17,428 nt of DNA from JBEIFW01 sp040382215 (GCA_040382215.1 JBEIFW010000062.1:1-17428); one strand, 5' to 3'. Numbered from the stretch's first letter, positions 7,043-14,327 are shown. Numbers and translations are program-made. The notes: generated by a model not told the origin, from the sequence alone.

Positions 7043-7996
7043 TCAGATCCCGTGGACGACCACGGTGTCGATCGCCATCGCGCAGAAGAGCAACGAGACG
7101 TACGTGATGGAAAACGCGAACAGGCGCATCGACCGCTTGACGGTCGGATTCCGGCGGAGATCGATGCAACCCCAGGTGAACGCCGCCCCGAGGACGGTGG
7201 CGCTCACCCAATAGACGAGGCCGAGGTCGGCCGCCCATCCGAACACGAGCGTGCTGGCCCACAGCGCGACGGTGTATCGGATCATCGAGCTCGATGTCGT
7301 CTCGAGCGACGCGACAGCCGGCAGCATCGGCACACCGGCGGCGCGGTAGTCATCGGCGTACTTGATGGCGAGCGCCCAAAAGTGGGGCGGGGTCCACAGG
7401 AAGATCGACACGAAGAGCACCACCGGTGCCCAGTCGAGCGAGTTGGTGACGGCGGACCAGCCCACGAGTACGGGAACGGCGCCGGCGGCGCCGCCGATGA
7501 CGATGTTCTGCCGGGAGGTACGCTTGAGCCAGAGCGTGTAGACGAAGACGTAGAAGAGCATCGCCGACAAGGCAAGGACCGCCGAGAGCAGGTTCACCGC
7601 GAGCCACAGCACGGCGAAGGCGAGCGCCTCGAGCGAGAGGGCGAACACGAGAGCTTCGGCCGGACGCAGGACGCCGGTGACGAGAGGTCGTCCCTGCGTG
7701 CGGGGCATGAGCCGATCGATGTCGCGGTCGATCACCATGTTGACGGCGTTGGCGCCGCCAGCAGCCAGGGTGCCGCCGACCAAGGTCCACAGCACGAGCC
7801 ACGGCGAGGGCAGGCCCCGATCGGCGACCACCATCGTCGGCACCGTGGTGATCAGCAACAACTCGATGATGCGGGGCTTCGTGAGCGCGACGAACCCGGC
7901 GAGCTTGGTCGTGGGGCGGCGGTCGCCGCCGCCATGGCCGGTCACTCCGCCAGGCCGCAGCCGCGACGGGACGAGGGGTCGACTACCGACGGCCAT
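7043..7996 (-). CDS. ctaB: Protoheme IX farnesyltransferase (heme O synthase)
   Basis: A membrane prenyltransferase of the UbiA superfamily that adds a farnesyl group to heme b to make heme O, the precursor of heme A used by the oxidase downstream. The first Asp-rich motif is at 86-104: Asn86, Asp90 and Asp94, followed by MPRTQGRPL. A second motif, KYADDYRAAGVPMLP, lies in the second half. Multiple hydrophobic helices fill the rest. Start ATG at 7996 gives 317 residues, a normal family length. A TTG at 8041 would add 15 residues but would leave little room for a promoter. There is no Shine-Dalgarno sequence, so the mRNA may be leaderless. An 88-base spacer to the next gene on the strand (100 bases to the chosen ATG) allows one transcript. 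ctaA is not in the window. Confidence 0.95.
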   Translation of the reverse strand: MAVGSRPLVPSRLRPGGVTGHGGGDRRPTTKLAGFVALTKPRIIELLLITTVPTMVVADRGLPSPWLVLWTLVGGTLAAGGANAVNMVIDRDIDRLMPRTQGRPLVTGVLRPAEALVFALSLEALAFAVLWLAVNLLSAVLALSAMLFYVFVYTLWLKRTSRQNIVIGGAAGAVPVLVGWSAVTNSLDWAPVVLFVSIFLWTPPHFWALAIKYADDYRAAGVPMLPAVASLETTSSSMIRYTVALWASTLVFGWAADLGLVYWVSATVLGAAFTWGCIDLRRNPTVKRSMRLFAFSITYVSLLFCAMAIDTVVVHGI

Positions 7997-8005
7997 GGCC
8001 CGCCA

Positions 8006-8035
8006 AGCGTAAAGGCCACTCCGCAGTGCGACCAA
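8006..8035 (-). promoter_or_regulatory. Candidate ctaB promoter (leaderless)
   Basis: On the minus strand TTGGTC (8030-8035) and TACGCT (8006-8011) are separated by 18 bases, a fair sigma70-type arrangement. The -10 box ends 9 bases before the ctaB ATG, so transcription would start within a few bases of the start codon. This fits the lack of a ribosome binding site. Consensus match only. Confidence 0.35.
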
Positions 8036-8049
8036 CCGCAACGCCGGTC

Positions 8050-8055
8050 ACAATG
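8050..8055 (+). promoter_or_regulatory. Candidate -10 box for clpS
   Basis: CACAAT lies 5 bases before the GTG start of clpS, in the 64-base spacer shared with ctaB. No convincing -35 box is seen. If used, the clpS transcript would begin at or very near its start codon, which would explain the absent Shine-Dalgarno sequence. Weak evidence. Confidence 0.2.
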
Positions 8056-8060
8056 GCGAC

Positions 8061-8354
8061 GTGCCGTCCACCGCACCGGCCGAGCTCGACCTGCCCGCCG
8101 GCGACACCGACGTCGTCGCCGATCGCCCGTGGGTCGTGCTCGTGTGGAACGACCCGATCAACCTGATGAGCTACGTCGCGTTCGTGTTCCAGAAGCTGTT
8201 CGGATACTCCAAGGAAAAGGCCAACCAACTCATGCTGGACGTGCACCACAAGGGCCGGGCGGTGGTGTCATCGGGCACGAGGGAGAAGGCCGAACTCGAC
8301 GTGTTCCGGCTGCACGAGCACGGGCTCTGGGCGACCATGCAGCAGGACGACTGA
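8061..8354 (+). CDS. clpS: ATP-dependent Clp protease adaptor ClpS
   Basis: A small adaptor that binds N-degron substrates and hands them to the ClpAP or ClpCP protease in the cytoplasm. The 97-residue product has a disordered N-terminal tail and the ClpS core WVVLVWNDPINLMSYVAFVF. The substrate-pocket residues are present: Asn30, Asp31 and His62 (matching E. coli Asn34, Asp35 and His66 by motif position). The C-terminal part GRAVVSSGTREKAELDVFRL is the usual ClpC/ClpA-binding end. The GTG at 8061 is the only reasonable start in frame; an ATG at 8053 is in another frame. The stop is immediately followed by the GTG of the DUF2017 gene, and this pairing is common in actinobacteria. Confidence 0.96.
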   Translation: MPSTAPAELDLPAGDTDVVADRPWVVLVWNDPINLMSYVAFVFQKLFGYSKEKANQLMLDVHHKGRAVVSSGTREKAELDVFRLHEHGLWATMQQDD

Positions 8355-8822
8355 GTGCCGCTGTTCCGGCGGATCCGGCGCATGCGTGACGGCGGGTTCC
8401 GGTTCGGGCTGTCGGACCCGGAGCGCGCGGCGCTGCGCGAGCTGCTGCCCCAGCTGCGCGAGCTGCTCACAGATGCGCCCGCCGACGACCCTCGGCTGCG
8501 CCGCCTGTTCCCGACGGCGTACCCTCACGATCCCGAGAAAGACGCCGAGTACGTGCGGTACATGCGCGAGGAGCTCGTCGCCTCCCGGCTCGGCGCGCTC
8601 ACCCTGGTGGAGGGGGTGATCGGATCCACCGAGTTGACCGAGTCCGAGCTGCTCGCCGTGATGCGGGCGCTCAACGACGTCCGCCTCGTGCTCGGCACGA
8701 TGCTCGACGTCCAAGAGGACGATCCGGTCCCGGACTTCGACGATCCCGAGTCCGGCCCGTTGTTGCTCTACCACGGCCTCGGCGGGTTGCTCGAGGAGAT
8801 CGTGGGGGCGCTGGGCACGTAG
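8355..8822 (+). CDS. DUF2017 family protein
   Basis: A 155-residue, mainly helical soluble protein of unknown function, placed in the DUF2017 family. It starts with a basic segment (PLFRRIRRMRDGGFRFGLSD), followed by the leucine-rich helix ERAALRELLPQLRELL, the segment RRLFPTAYPHDPEKDAEYVR and an acidic C-terminal half. Family members are usually found next to clpS in actinobacteria, and that holds here: the GTG follows the clpS TGA with no gap, so translation is probably coupled. The constant link with clpS suggests a part in Clp proteolysis, but that is inference from neighbourhood only. Confidence 0.87.
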   Translation: MPLFRRIRRMRDGGFRFGLSDPERAALRELLPQLRELLTDAPADDPRLRRLFPTAYPHDPEKDAEYVRYMREELVASRLGALTLVEGVIGSTELTESELLAVMRALNDVRLVLGTMLDVQEDDPVPDFDDPESGPLLLYHGLGGLLEEIVGALGT

Positions 8823-8833
8823 CGTCGCCGCCC

Positions 8834-9658
8834 GTGCAACACGTCTCGCTCCGAGCGACCGGCGGCCTCCGGCTCCACGCCCTGCGCTGGGACGGCGGTG
8901 ACGGCACCCCGGTCCTGTGTGTGCACGGTCTCAGCTCGAACGCCCGGCTGTGGTCCCAGGTCGGCGACCACCTCGCCGCCGCCGGGCACCCCGTCGTCGC
9001 CGTCGATCAGTGGGGTCACGGCCGTTCGGACAAGCCCGACCATGGCTACGATTTCCCGACGGTCGTCGCCGACCTCGTCGCCGTGCTCGACGACCTGGGC
9101 TGGGAACGAGCGGTGGTCGCCGGGCAGAGCTGGGGTGGCAACGTCGTCGCTCACCTCGCCGCCGCCCACCCCGAGCGCCTCACCGGTGTCGTGTGCGTCG
9201 ACGGGGGTTGGCTGGCGCTGCGCGATCGGTTCGCCTCCTGGGAGGTGTGCCTGGAGCGCCTGACCCCGCCCCGGCTCGCCGGCATGGCGTTGCGCCGCCT
9301 CGAAGCCGCCGTCCGGGCCGGGCACCCGCACTGGTCGCCCGAGGCGGTCGCTGCGACGCTCGACAACATGGAGCACCTTCCCGACGGCTCGATCCGGCCG
9401 TGGCTGACCTTGGAGCGCCACCTTGCGATCCTCCGCTCGATGTGGGAGGACGACATCTGGGCGGTATGGCCGCGAATCGCCGTCCCGGCTGCCCTGGTGC
9501 CGGCCGAAGACGGCTCGGGCCGCCAGCGTGGCGACGTCGAGCGGGCGGCGGCCATCGCGACCGACGCCCGAGTGCACTGGTTCGGCCCACCGGCCGACCA
9601 CGACCTGCACGCCGAGCAACCCGCCGACGTCGCCGCGATCATCGGAGGCCTCGGGTGA
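8834..9658 (+). CDS. Alpha/beta hydrolase
   Basis: A 274-residue alpha/beta-hydrolase-fold enzyme with no N-terminal signal, so probably cytoplasmic. The oxyanion-hole region VLCVHGLSSNARLW lies at 27-40, the DQWGHGRSDKP loop at 58-68, and the nucleophile elbow GQSWGG puts the catalytic serine at Ser99. The catalytic histidine is likely in ADHDLHAEQP (His256 or His259). The acidic residue is less certain, perhaps in the LVPAEDG segment. The substrate cannot be named; esterase, epoxide hydrolase or C-C hydrolase are all possible. The GTG start at 8834 lies 11 bases after the DUF2017 stop with only a weak ribosome site. The 3' end overlaps the next gene by 4 bases (GTGA). Confidence 0.88.
   Translation: MQHVSLRATGGLRLHALRWDGGDGTPVLCVHGLSSNARLWSQVGDHLAAAGHPVVAVDQWGHGRSDKPDHGYDFPTVVADLVAVLDDLGWERAVVAGQSWGGNVVAHLAAAHPERLTGVVCVDGGWLALRDRFASWEVCLERLTPPRLAGMALRRLEAAVRAGHPHWSPEAVAATLDNMEHLPDGSIRPWLTLERHLAILRSMWEDDIWAVWPRIAVPAALVPAEDGSGRQRGDVERAAAIATDARVHWFGPPADHDLHAEQPADVAAIIGGLG
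9644..9648 (+). promoter_or_regulatory. Ribosome binding site fixing the start of the S51-CysS fusion gene
   Basis: GGAGG lies six bases before the GTG at 9655, inside the end of the hydrolase gene. This decides the start in a frame that stays open for about 740 further bases upstream, where it only shadows the hydrolase gene. Confidence 0.75.
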
Positions 9659-10914
9659 CCCGGCTGTTCACCCTCATGGGCTCGGGGGAGACTGCGCCGA
9701 CGATGGTCAAGGTCCACCGATCGCTCATGGAACGCGCCGACGCCGGGCCGGCCGTGATGCTCGACACTCCGTTCGGCTTCCAGGAGAACGCCGACGACCT
9801 GACCGCGAAGGCCCAGGAGTACTTCGCCCGCAGCGTCGGCCACCCGATCGGCATCGCCTCGTGGCGGTCGGCCGCCGCCGGCGAGTTCGCCTACGACACC
9901 CTCGTGGCGCGGCTACACGAGGCCCGCTACGTGTTCGCCGGACCGGGTAGCCCGACGTATGCGTTGCGGCAGTGGATCGGCACGGGGCTCGCAGACCTGC
10001 TCATCAATCGCGTCGAGCGCGGCGGCGCCGTCACGTTCGCAAGTGCCGCGGCGCTCACGACCGGCGTCGTCACCGTCCCTGTCTACGAGATCTACAAGGC
10101 CGGGGAGGACCCGTCCTGGCGAGACGGGCTCAACCTGCTCGAGCGCCTCACCGGGCTGCGCGCAGCGGTCATCCCCCACTACGACAACGCCGAGGGCGGC
10201 CACCATGACACCCGGTTCTGCTACCTCGGGGAGCGGCGACTCGCAATGCTCGAGCGCTCGTTGCCCGAGGGCGCGTTCGTGCTCGGAGTCGACGAGCACA
10301 CCTCGGTGACGTTCGACCTCGATGCAGGTACGGCGACCGTGGGCGGGTTGGGCTCGATGACCATCCGGCGAGCCGGCCGCTCGGTCGCACACCCGACGGG
10401 TTCGGTGGTTTCGATCGCCTCGATCGCCACCGCCGGTTCCGACACCCCGACCGACGCGATCCCCGACGCGACGGGCGCCCGATCCGCCGGAGCCTCGGAC
10501 GCCACCCTGCCGGCGCCCACCAGCGCCTCGCCGTTCCTGACCGAGGTGGACGAGCACGAGGCAACGGTGGTTCGTGCGCTCGCCGATCGCGACGCACGCC
10601 GCGCCGTCGAGGCGGTCCTGGCCCTCGACCGAACGATCGAGTCCTGGTCGCGCGATTCGCTGCAGTCCGACGAGGCCGAGCGGGCGCGCGGCACATTCCG
10701 TTCCCTGGTCATCCGACTCGGCGAACTCGCCGCTGCAGGCGCCGGCGACCCCCGGGACCGGGTGGCGCCGTTCGTGGACCTGCTCCTCGCCCAGCGAGCA
10801 GCGGCCCGCCGCGCCAAGGATTTCTCGTCCTCGGATGCGATCCGCGACGGCTTGGCCGCCGCCGGGGTCGAGGTGCGTGACACCCCCGCCGGCCAGGAGT
10901 GGGTGCTGCACTGA
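9655..10914 (+). CDS. Fusion of peptidase S51-like domain and cysteinyl-tRNA synthetase C-terminal domains
   Basis: A 419-residue protein of unknown function made of two unlike parts. Residues 1-240 look like the S51 / class I glutamine-amidotransferase fold (relatives: dipeptidase E, cyanophycinase): LFTLMGSGETAPTM at the start, FAGPGSPTYAL (94-104), and a possible nucleophile Ser130 in TFASAAALTTG where relatives have GxSAG. A distinctive motif, IPHYDNAEGGHHDTRFCYLG, follows. After an Ala/Thr/Ser/Pro-rich linker (about 245-292), residues 294-419 match the C-terminal helical (DALR-type) and tail domains of cysteinyl-tRNA synthetase or MshC, ending AKDFSSSDAIRDGLAAAGVE then VRDTPAGQEWVLH. No synthetase catalytic domain is present. 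A strong GGAGG and GTGA overlap couple it to the hydrolase. It could act on an amino acid or dipeptide, or bind tRNA, but neither is shown. Confidence 0.8.
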   Translation: MTRLFTLMGSGETAPTMVKVHRSLMERADAGPAVMLDTPFGFQENADDLTAKAQEYFARSVGHPIGIASWRSAAAGEFAYDTLVARLHEARYVFAGPGSPTYALRQWIGTGLADLLINRVERGGAVTFASAAALTTGVVTVPVYEIYKAGEDPSWRDGLNLLERLTGLRAAVIPHYDNAEGGHHDTRFCYLGERRLAMLERSLPEGAFVLGVDEHTSVTFDLDAGTATVGGLGSMTIRRAGRSVAHPTGSVVSIASIATAGSDTPTDAIPDATGARSAGASDATLPAPTSASPFLTEVDEHEATVVRALADRDARRAVEAVLALDRTIESWSRDSLQSDEAERARGTFRSLVIRLGELAAAGAGDPRDRVAPFVDLLLAQRAAARRAKDFSSSDAIRDGLAAAGVEVRDTPAGQEWVLH

Positions 10915-11480
10915 GCCTGTTCGCGGACGCCGCCGTGGCCGCCGGGCTGTTCGCAGTCACGAACGTCGACGACCTCGTGGTGCTCGTCGCACTCCAGGGT
11001 GACCGAGCGACGAGCTCCCGGGCGATCGTCGTCGGGCAGTTCGTCGGGATCGGCGCGCTGACCGCGCTCAGCATCGTCCTCGCCCGACTGGCGCTGGCCC
11101 TACCGGACGGCGCCGTCACTGCGCTCGGCGTGGTGCCGATCGCACTCGGAATCCGGATGTGGTGGCGGCGCCGGACCAGCCGAGCCGACGACGACACGCC
11201 GGCGCGGACCGGGCTCTCGGCCATTGCGGTGACGACCCTGACCGTGGCCAACGGCGCCGACAACATCGCGGTCTACACCCCGGCGTTCACCACCCGGTCG
11301 CCCGCCGGGCTCCTCGTGACCGTCGTCGTGTTCGGCATCGGCACGGCGGTCTGGCTCGCAGTCGCCCGGGGCATCGTGGAGAACCGACGGGTGGGCGAGC
11401 GGATCGCCCGAGGGGGCGAGCGGATCCTCCCGCTGGTTCTCGTCGCCGTCGGGGTCCTTGTCGTCGTCCACCACGGCTGA
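10899..11480 (+). CDS. CadD-type cadmium resistance / cation transporter
   Basis: A 193-residue integral membrane protein of the cadmium-resistance transporter (Cad) family, in the LysE superfamily. Marks are the first helix ending AVTNVDDLVVLVAL, GQFVGIGALTALSIVLA, the LGVVPIALGIRMWWRRR segment, then VANGADNIAVYTPAFTT and a final hydrophobic helix. The two Asp-containing motifs (NVDD and NGADN) are the family signature. It probably exports a cation or small organic ion; cadmium is a label from characterised relatives and not evidence for this protein. The GTG at 10899 overlaps the end of the fusion gene by 16 bases; a GTG at 10935 is an alternative start with a slightly shorter first helix. 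It ends the clpS-led gene run. Confidence 0.85.
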   Translation: MGAALSLFADAAVAAGLFAVTNVDDLVVLVALQGDRATSSRAIVVGQFVGIGALTALSIVLARLALALPDGAVTALGVVPIALGIRMWWRRRTSRADDDTPARTGLSAIAVTTLTVANGADNIAVYTPAFTTRSPAGLLVTVVVFGIGTAVWLAVARGIVENRRVGERIARGGERILPLVLVAVGVLVVVHHG

Positions 11481-11691
11481 CCCGACCGGGGAGGCTGGCG
11501 GCCGTTGCTGCGGACCCGTCGCGCAGACCTTGACGCAGGCGGCGGCCCATCGGCACCGACCGCTCACGGACGTTCGGCTGGCATCGGCTCGAGATCGTTG
11601 CGGCAGCACTGAACGCTGCGCTGCAGGCTCCTTGCAGGTCGAACCCGAGGGCCATCGAGGCTGCGACGGTCTCGGCTGGTGACCCGGCCGG
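11481..11691. other. Non-coding gap between convergent genes
   Basis: A stretch of 211 bases between the transporter stop and the flavoprotein stop. I see no credible gene in any frame, no tRNA, and no tandem repeats. The only structure noted is the inverted repeat at its right end. Confidence 0.6.
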
Positions 11692-11695
11692 TCAC
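11679..11695. terminator. Possible bidirectional terminator hairpin
   Basis: A perfect inverted repeat GTGACC-CGGCC-GGTCAC (6-base stem, 5-base loop) that includes the stop codon of the minus-strand flavoprotein gene. It sits between two convergent genes, where a shared terminator is expected. There is no T run on either side and the stem is short, so the call is weak. Confidence 0.3.
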
Positions 11696-12177
11696 TCCTC
11701 CGGGAACTCCGTGCCCGCCGGCTGCGCGACCGCTAGGACGTGGAACCGGCGCCCGGTGACCGTGGCGGGAACGATGCGAACCCAGAACGGCTTGGGAAAC
11801 GCGTTCCAGGAGAACAGCGGGAGCTGTTCGGCGCGCTCGACCTCGAGCAGGTGACGAACCTCCTCCGCGCGGCCCTTGACCACCACGCTCCAAGCGTCAC
11901 CCGTCCACGAATCGTAGCCGTCGACCTCGAACGCCACCGCCCGGCCGCACACCGCGCCGGCGAGTTTCGTGCCGGCCTGCGAGCGGAACACGATCGATGG
12001 GCCGGCAGGCCGGCGATCGACGACATGGTTGACCGGGAAGATGTCGGGATGGTCGGCGATCGACACGCCAAGACGGCCGACGTCGGCCGACTCGAGCAGG
12101 CGCCAACACTCGGCCATCTCGAGGATCGACATGCCGGTCTGCGAATCGACGCTCGCGGTCTCGGATGTGCGTGCCAT
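11692..12177 (-). CDS. Pyridoxamine 5'-phosphate oxidase-like flavoprotein
   Basis: A 161-residue protein with the split-barrel flavin-binding fold of the pyridoxamine-phosphate-oxidase-like family (the group that also holds nitroimidazole-resistance-type and F420-binding proteins). Features in order: CWRLLESADVGRLGVSIADH (25-43), FPVNHVVDRR (47-56), IVFRSQAGTKLAGA (62-75), then AVAFEVDGYDSWTGDAWSVV and VKGRAEEV, and a C-terminal strand VRIVPATVTGRRFHVL. The pattern fits binding of FMN or F420. The substrate is unknown and it is probably not the true pdxH enzyme. AGGAGG eight bases before the ATG at 12177 fixes the start. It diverges from the dienelactone hydrolase gene and converges with the transporter gene. 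Confidence 0.87.
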   Translation of the reverse strand: MARTSETASVDSQTGMSILEMAECWRLLESADVGRLGVSIADHPDIFPVNHVVDRRPAGPSIVFRSQAGTKLAGAVCGRAVAFEVDGYDSWTGDAWSVVVKGRAEEVRHLLEVERAEQLPLFSWNAFPKPFWVRIVPATVTGRRFHVLAVAQPAGTEFPEE

Positions 12178-12262
12178 GGGTGCAGCCTCCTGTCCGCACC
12201 ATGAGGCCACACGGACCGCCCGGCGAACCAGGGCCGGAGGTCCCCTCGCCGAGCGCCGCAAC

Positions 12263-12281
12263 GCCCGGGTTCGTACCGGGC
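12263..12281. repeat. Inverted repeat in divergent spacer, possible operator
   Basis: GCCCGG-GTTCGTA-CCGGGC, a perfect 6-base inverted repeat with a 7-base centre, lies 28 bases before the hydrolase ATG and 85 bases before the flavoprotein ATG. The position suits a transcription-factor site controlling the plus-strand gene. No regulator gene is adjacent, and clear -10/-35 boxes are not seen. Confidence 0.3.
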
Positions 12282-12309
12282 AGGCGCCACACGGTGCGAA
12301 CATGCGGGC

Positions 12310-13038
12310 ATGATCGACCGCCACCTCGAGCTGACGACCCGCGACGGCCAGATGAACACCTTCGTGACCCACCCCGAGGAGGGCGGCCCGCACCCGGTCG
12401 TGTTCTTCTACATGGACGCCCCCGGCAAACGAGAGGAGCTCCACGACATGGCCCGCCGCCTGGGCACCGCCGGCTACTACGTCGTCCTCCCGAACCTCTA
12501 CTACCGATCGGTGTCGGAGTTCGACTACACCCAGGGCGAGCCGGCCGAGACCCGCCGGCGGATGTTCGAGCTGATGGGCACCCTCGACGACGGCATGATC
12601 GCCAGCGACACCGACTCGATGTTCGCCCACGTCGAGGCCGACCCGGCCGCCGACGCCGGGCGGATCGGCTGCGTCGGCTACTGCATGAGCGGACCGTTCG
12701 CCTTCGCCGTGGCGGGCACCTTCCCCGATCGGATCCGGGCGGCCGCCTCGATCTACGGGGTGCGCCTCTTCGGCGACGGCTCCCCGGCCCACCTCGCGTC
12801 GGCGGTGCGCGGCGAGCTGTACTTCGCCTGCGCAGAGCACGACGATTACGCGCCGCCGGCGATGATCGAGGGTCTCACCGCGCACCTCGCGTCATGCCGG
12901 ACCAACGCCCGGGTGGAGTGGTATCCCGGGGTCCACCACGGGTTCGCATTCCCGCAGCGGCCCGTCTACGACAAGCCGGCCGCCGAACGTCACTGGGAGC
13001 GCCTCCACTCCCTGTTCGATCGCAACCTGCGCGGGTGA
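12310..13038 (+). CDS. Dienelactone hydrolase family protein
   Basis: A 242-residue alpha/beta hydrolase of the dienelactone hydrolase family, soluble and cytoplasmic. It shows the full Cys-His-Asp triad: Cys125 in GYCMSG, Asp178 in the segment CAEHDDYAP, and His210 in HHGFAFP. The early part has the family pattern (HPVVFFYMDAPGKREELHDM, then YVVLPNLYYR). Classical members open the lactone ring of dienelactone in chlorocatechol breakdown, but many relatives act on other esters, and no other catechol-pathway genes are present here. The ATG at 12310 has no Shine-Dalgarno sequence and no better start is in frame. Its stop lies 4 bases from the stop of the convergent P450 gene. Confidence 0.93.
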   Translation: MIDRHLELTTRDGQMNTFVTHPEEGGPHPVVFFYMDAPGKREELHDMARRLGTAGYYVVLPNLYYRSVSEFDYTQGEPAETRRRMFELMGTLDDGMIASDTDSMFAHVEADPAADAGRIGCVGYCMSGPFAFAVAGTFPDRIRAAASIYGVRLFGDGSPAHLASAVRGELYFACAEHDDYAPPAMIEGLTAHLASCRTNARVEWYPGVHHGFAFPQRPVYDKPAAERHWERLHSLFDRNLRG

Positions 13039-13042
13039 CGGG

Positions 13043-14227
13043 TCAGCGGTCCCAGGCGACGGGCGTGTGGCGGAACCCCCACAGGAAGAACGTCGGGATC
13101 CGCTCGGGCTGACCGGTCAGGCGCAAGCCGGGCAGTCGGTCGAGCAGCACCCGCAACCCGACGCGGGCTTCGAGACGAGCCAGCGGGGCACCGAGGCACA
13201 CGTGCGGACCGAACCCGAACGCAAGGTGCCGGCGCCAAGCCGCCTCGCTGCGATCGAGCCGATAGGCGTCGGGGTCGTCGAACACCGACTCGTCGCGGTT
13301 CGCCGAGGCGAACAGCACCTGGACCTTGCTGTCCTGCGGGATCGAGACCCCGTGCATCACGACCGGCTCGTCGTTCGTGCGCCACAGACCGAGCACCGGA
13401 GGATCGAAACGAAGGCTCTCCTCGACGACGGCAGCGTCGAGATCGGGATCGGCCCGCACCGCTGCGAGCAGTTCGGGCCGCTCGCACAGCCGTACCACCA
13501 TGCTGTTGAGCAACGACGTGGTCGTCTCGTTGCCAGCGACGAGCAACTGTCCGATCGTCGGGAGCAACTCGGCCTCGGTGAGACCTCCTTCGCCCTCCTG
13601 CTCGGCTTCCACGAGTCCCGAGAGCAGGTCGGCCGGCAGGGTGCCGCCCGACGCCGCGATCCGCCGCCGGTCGGCAAGTTGCTGACGGAAGAACGCGTCG
13701 AACTCTTCCGCCGAACCCCGGTAGCTCGACGGGTCGCCCGAGGCGAGACGAGCGAGCGCGTCGTCGCTCCAACGTTTGAAGGTCTCGTGCAGGTCCTCGG
13801 GCACCCCGAGCAGCCGGGCGATCACGACGACGGGCAAGGGGTAGCTGAACAACTCGTGCAGGTCGCCGTGAGCGTCGTCGACGAAGCGGTCGACGAGACC
13901 GTGGGCGAGTCGTTCGACCTCCGGCTCGAGCCGGGCGACGACCGAGGGCGTGAAGGCCCGCTGCACGTGCCGGCGCTGGCGGGTGTGGTCGGGGGCATCG
14001 ATGTAGGCGAGGGTTGCGCCCGGCCGGCGCAGGTAGCCCGGGCCGTGGCCGTTGCGGTTCACCCACCGCTGCGGCCGGCGCAACACCTCGAGGACGTCGT
14101 CGTAGCGAGACAGCACGTGGTAGGGCGGGTTGGCCTCGACCGGGGCAACCGGGCACTCCCGACGCAGGTCGCGGTAGGCGTCGAACGGGAAGGCCATCAC
14201 CGCAGGGTCGTTCGGGTCGTACGGCAC
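13043..14227 (-). CDS. Cytochrome P450
   Basis: A soluble bacterial cytochrome P450 monooxygenase of 394 residues. The heme-binding loop FGFGPHVCLGAPLA carries the axial thiolate Cys344. The I-helix oxygen-activation motif AGNETT is at 231-236, the ExxR pair is Glu270/Arg273, and the C-helix contains DHTRQRRHVQRAF. Start choice: GTG at 14227 has GGAGG eight bases upstream and begins VPYDPNDPAVMAFPFDAY, the usual N-terminus of class I bacterial P450s. An ATG at 14329 would add 34 residues of poor pattern and would overlap the start codon of the divergent pump gene. No ferredoxin or reductase gene is adjacent, so electrons must come from elsewhere. The substrate cannot be told from sequence. 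Confidence 0.95.
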   Translation of the reverse strand: MPYDPNDPAVMAFPFDAYRDLRRECPVAPVEANPPYHVLSRYDDVLEVLRRPQRWVNRNGHGPGYLRRPGATLAYIDAPDHTRQRRHVQRAFTPSVVARLEPEVERLAHGLVDRFVDDAHGDLHELFSYPLPVVVIARLLGVPEDLHETFKRWSDDALARLASGDPSSYRGSAEEFDAFFRQQLADRRRIAASGGTLPADLLSGLVEAEQEGEGGLTEAELLPTIGQLLVAGNETTTSLLNSMVVRLCERPELLAAVRADPDLDAAVVEESLRFDPPVLGLWRTNDEPVVMHGVSIPQDSKVQVLFASANRDESVFDDPDAYRLDRSEAAWRRHLAFGFGPHVCLGAPLARLEARVGLRVLLDRLPGLRLTGQPERIPTFFLWGFRHTPVAWDR

Positions 14228-14235
14228 CGCCGAAG

Positions 14236-14240
14236 CCTCC
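14236..14240 (-). promoter_or_regulatory. Ribosome binding site fixing the P450 start
   Basis: GGAGG on the minus strand, eight bases before the GTG at 14227. It supports the short start over the ATG at 14329 and leaves a 100-base divergent promoter region. Confidence 0.65.
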
Positions 14241-14289
14241 CAGATCGCCGAGGTCGGTAGCCCTTTTTCCGACGTCCGTCCCGCGTCCG

Positions 14290-14295
14290 TACACT
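14290..14295 (+). promoter_or_regulatory. Candidate -10 box for the efflux pump gene
   Basis: TACACT fits TANNNT and lies 32 bases before the pump ATG. A weak TTTCCG at 14266-14271, 18 bases upstream, may serve as -35. The pump also has a GGGGGA ribosome site six bases before its ATG. Consensus match only. Confidence 0.35.
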
Positions 14296-14327
14296 CGCCC
14301 CGTTCGTCGGACCACGGGGGATGCGAC

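Noticed and set aside
7997..8041. ctaB start at the TTG at 8041
   Set aside because: It adds 15 residues with no family similarity, is a rare start codon, and would run through the best promoter-like sequence.
8917..9654. Upstream open extension of the S51-CysS fusion frame
   Set aside because: It overlaps the alpha/beta hydrolase in another frame and is Arg/Pro-rich. The GGAGG and GTG at 9644-9657 give a much better start.
12263..12281. T-arm of a tRNA gene (the stretch has GGTTCGTACC)
   Set aside because: The second T-stem pair fails (G-G), position 58 is T where A is needed, and no acceptor, D or anticodon arm can be drawn around it.
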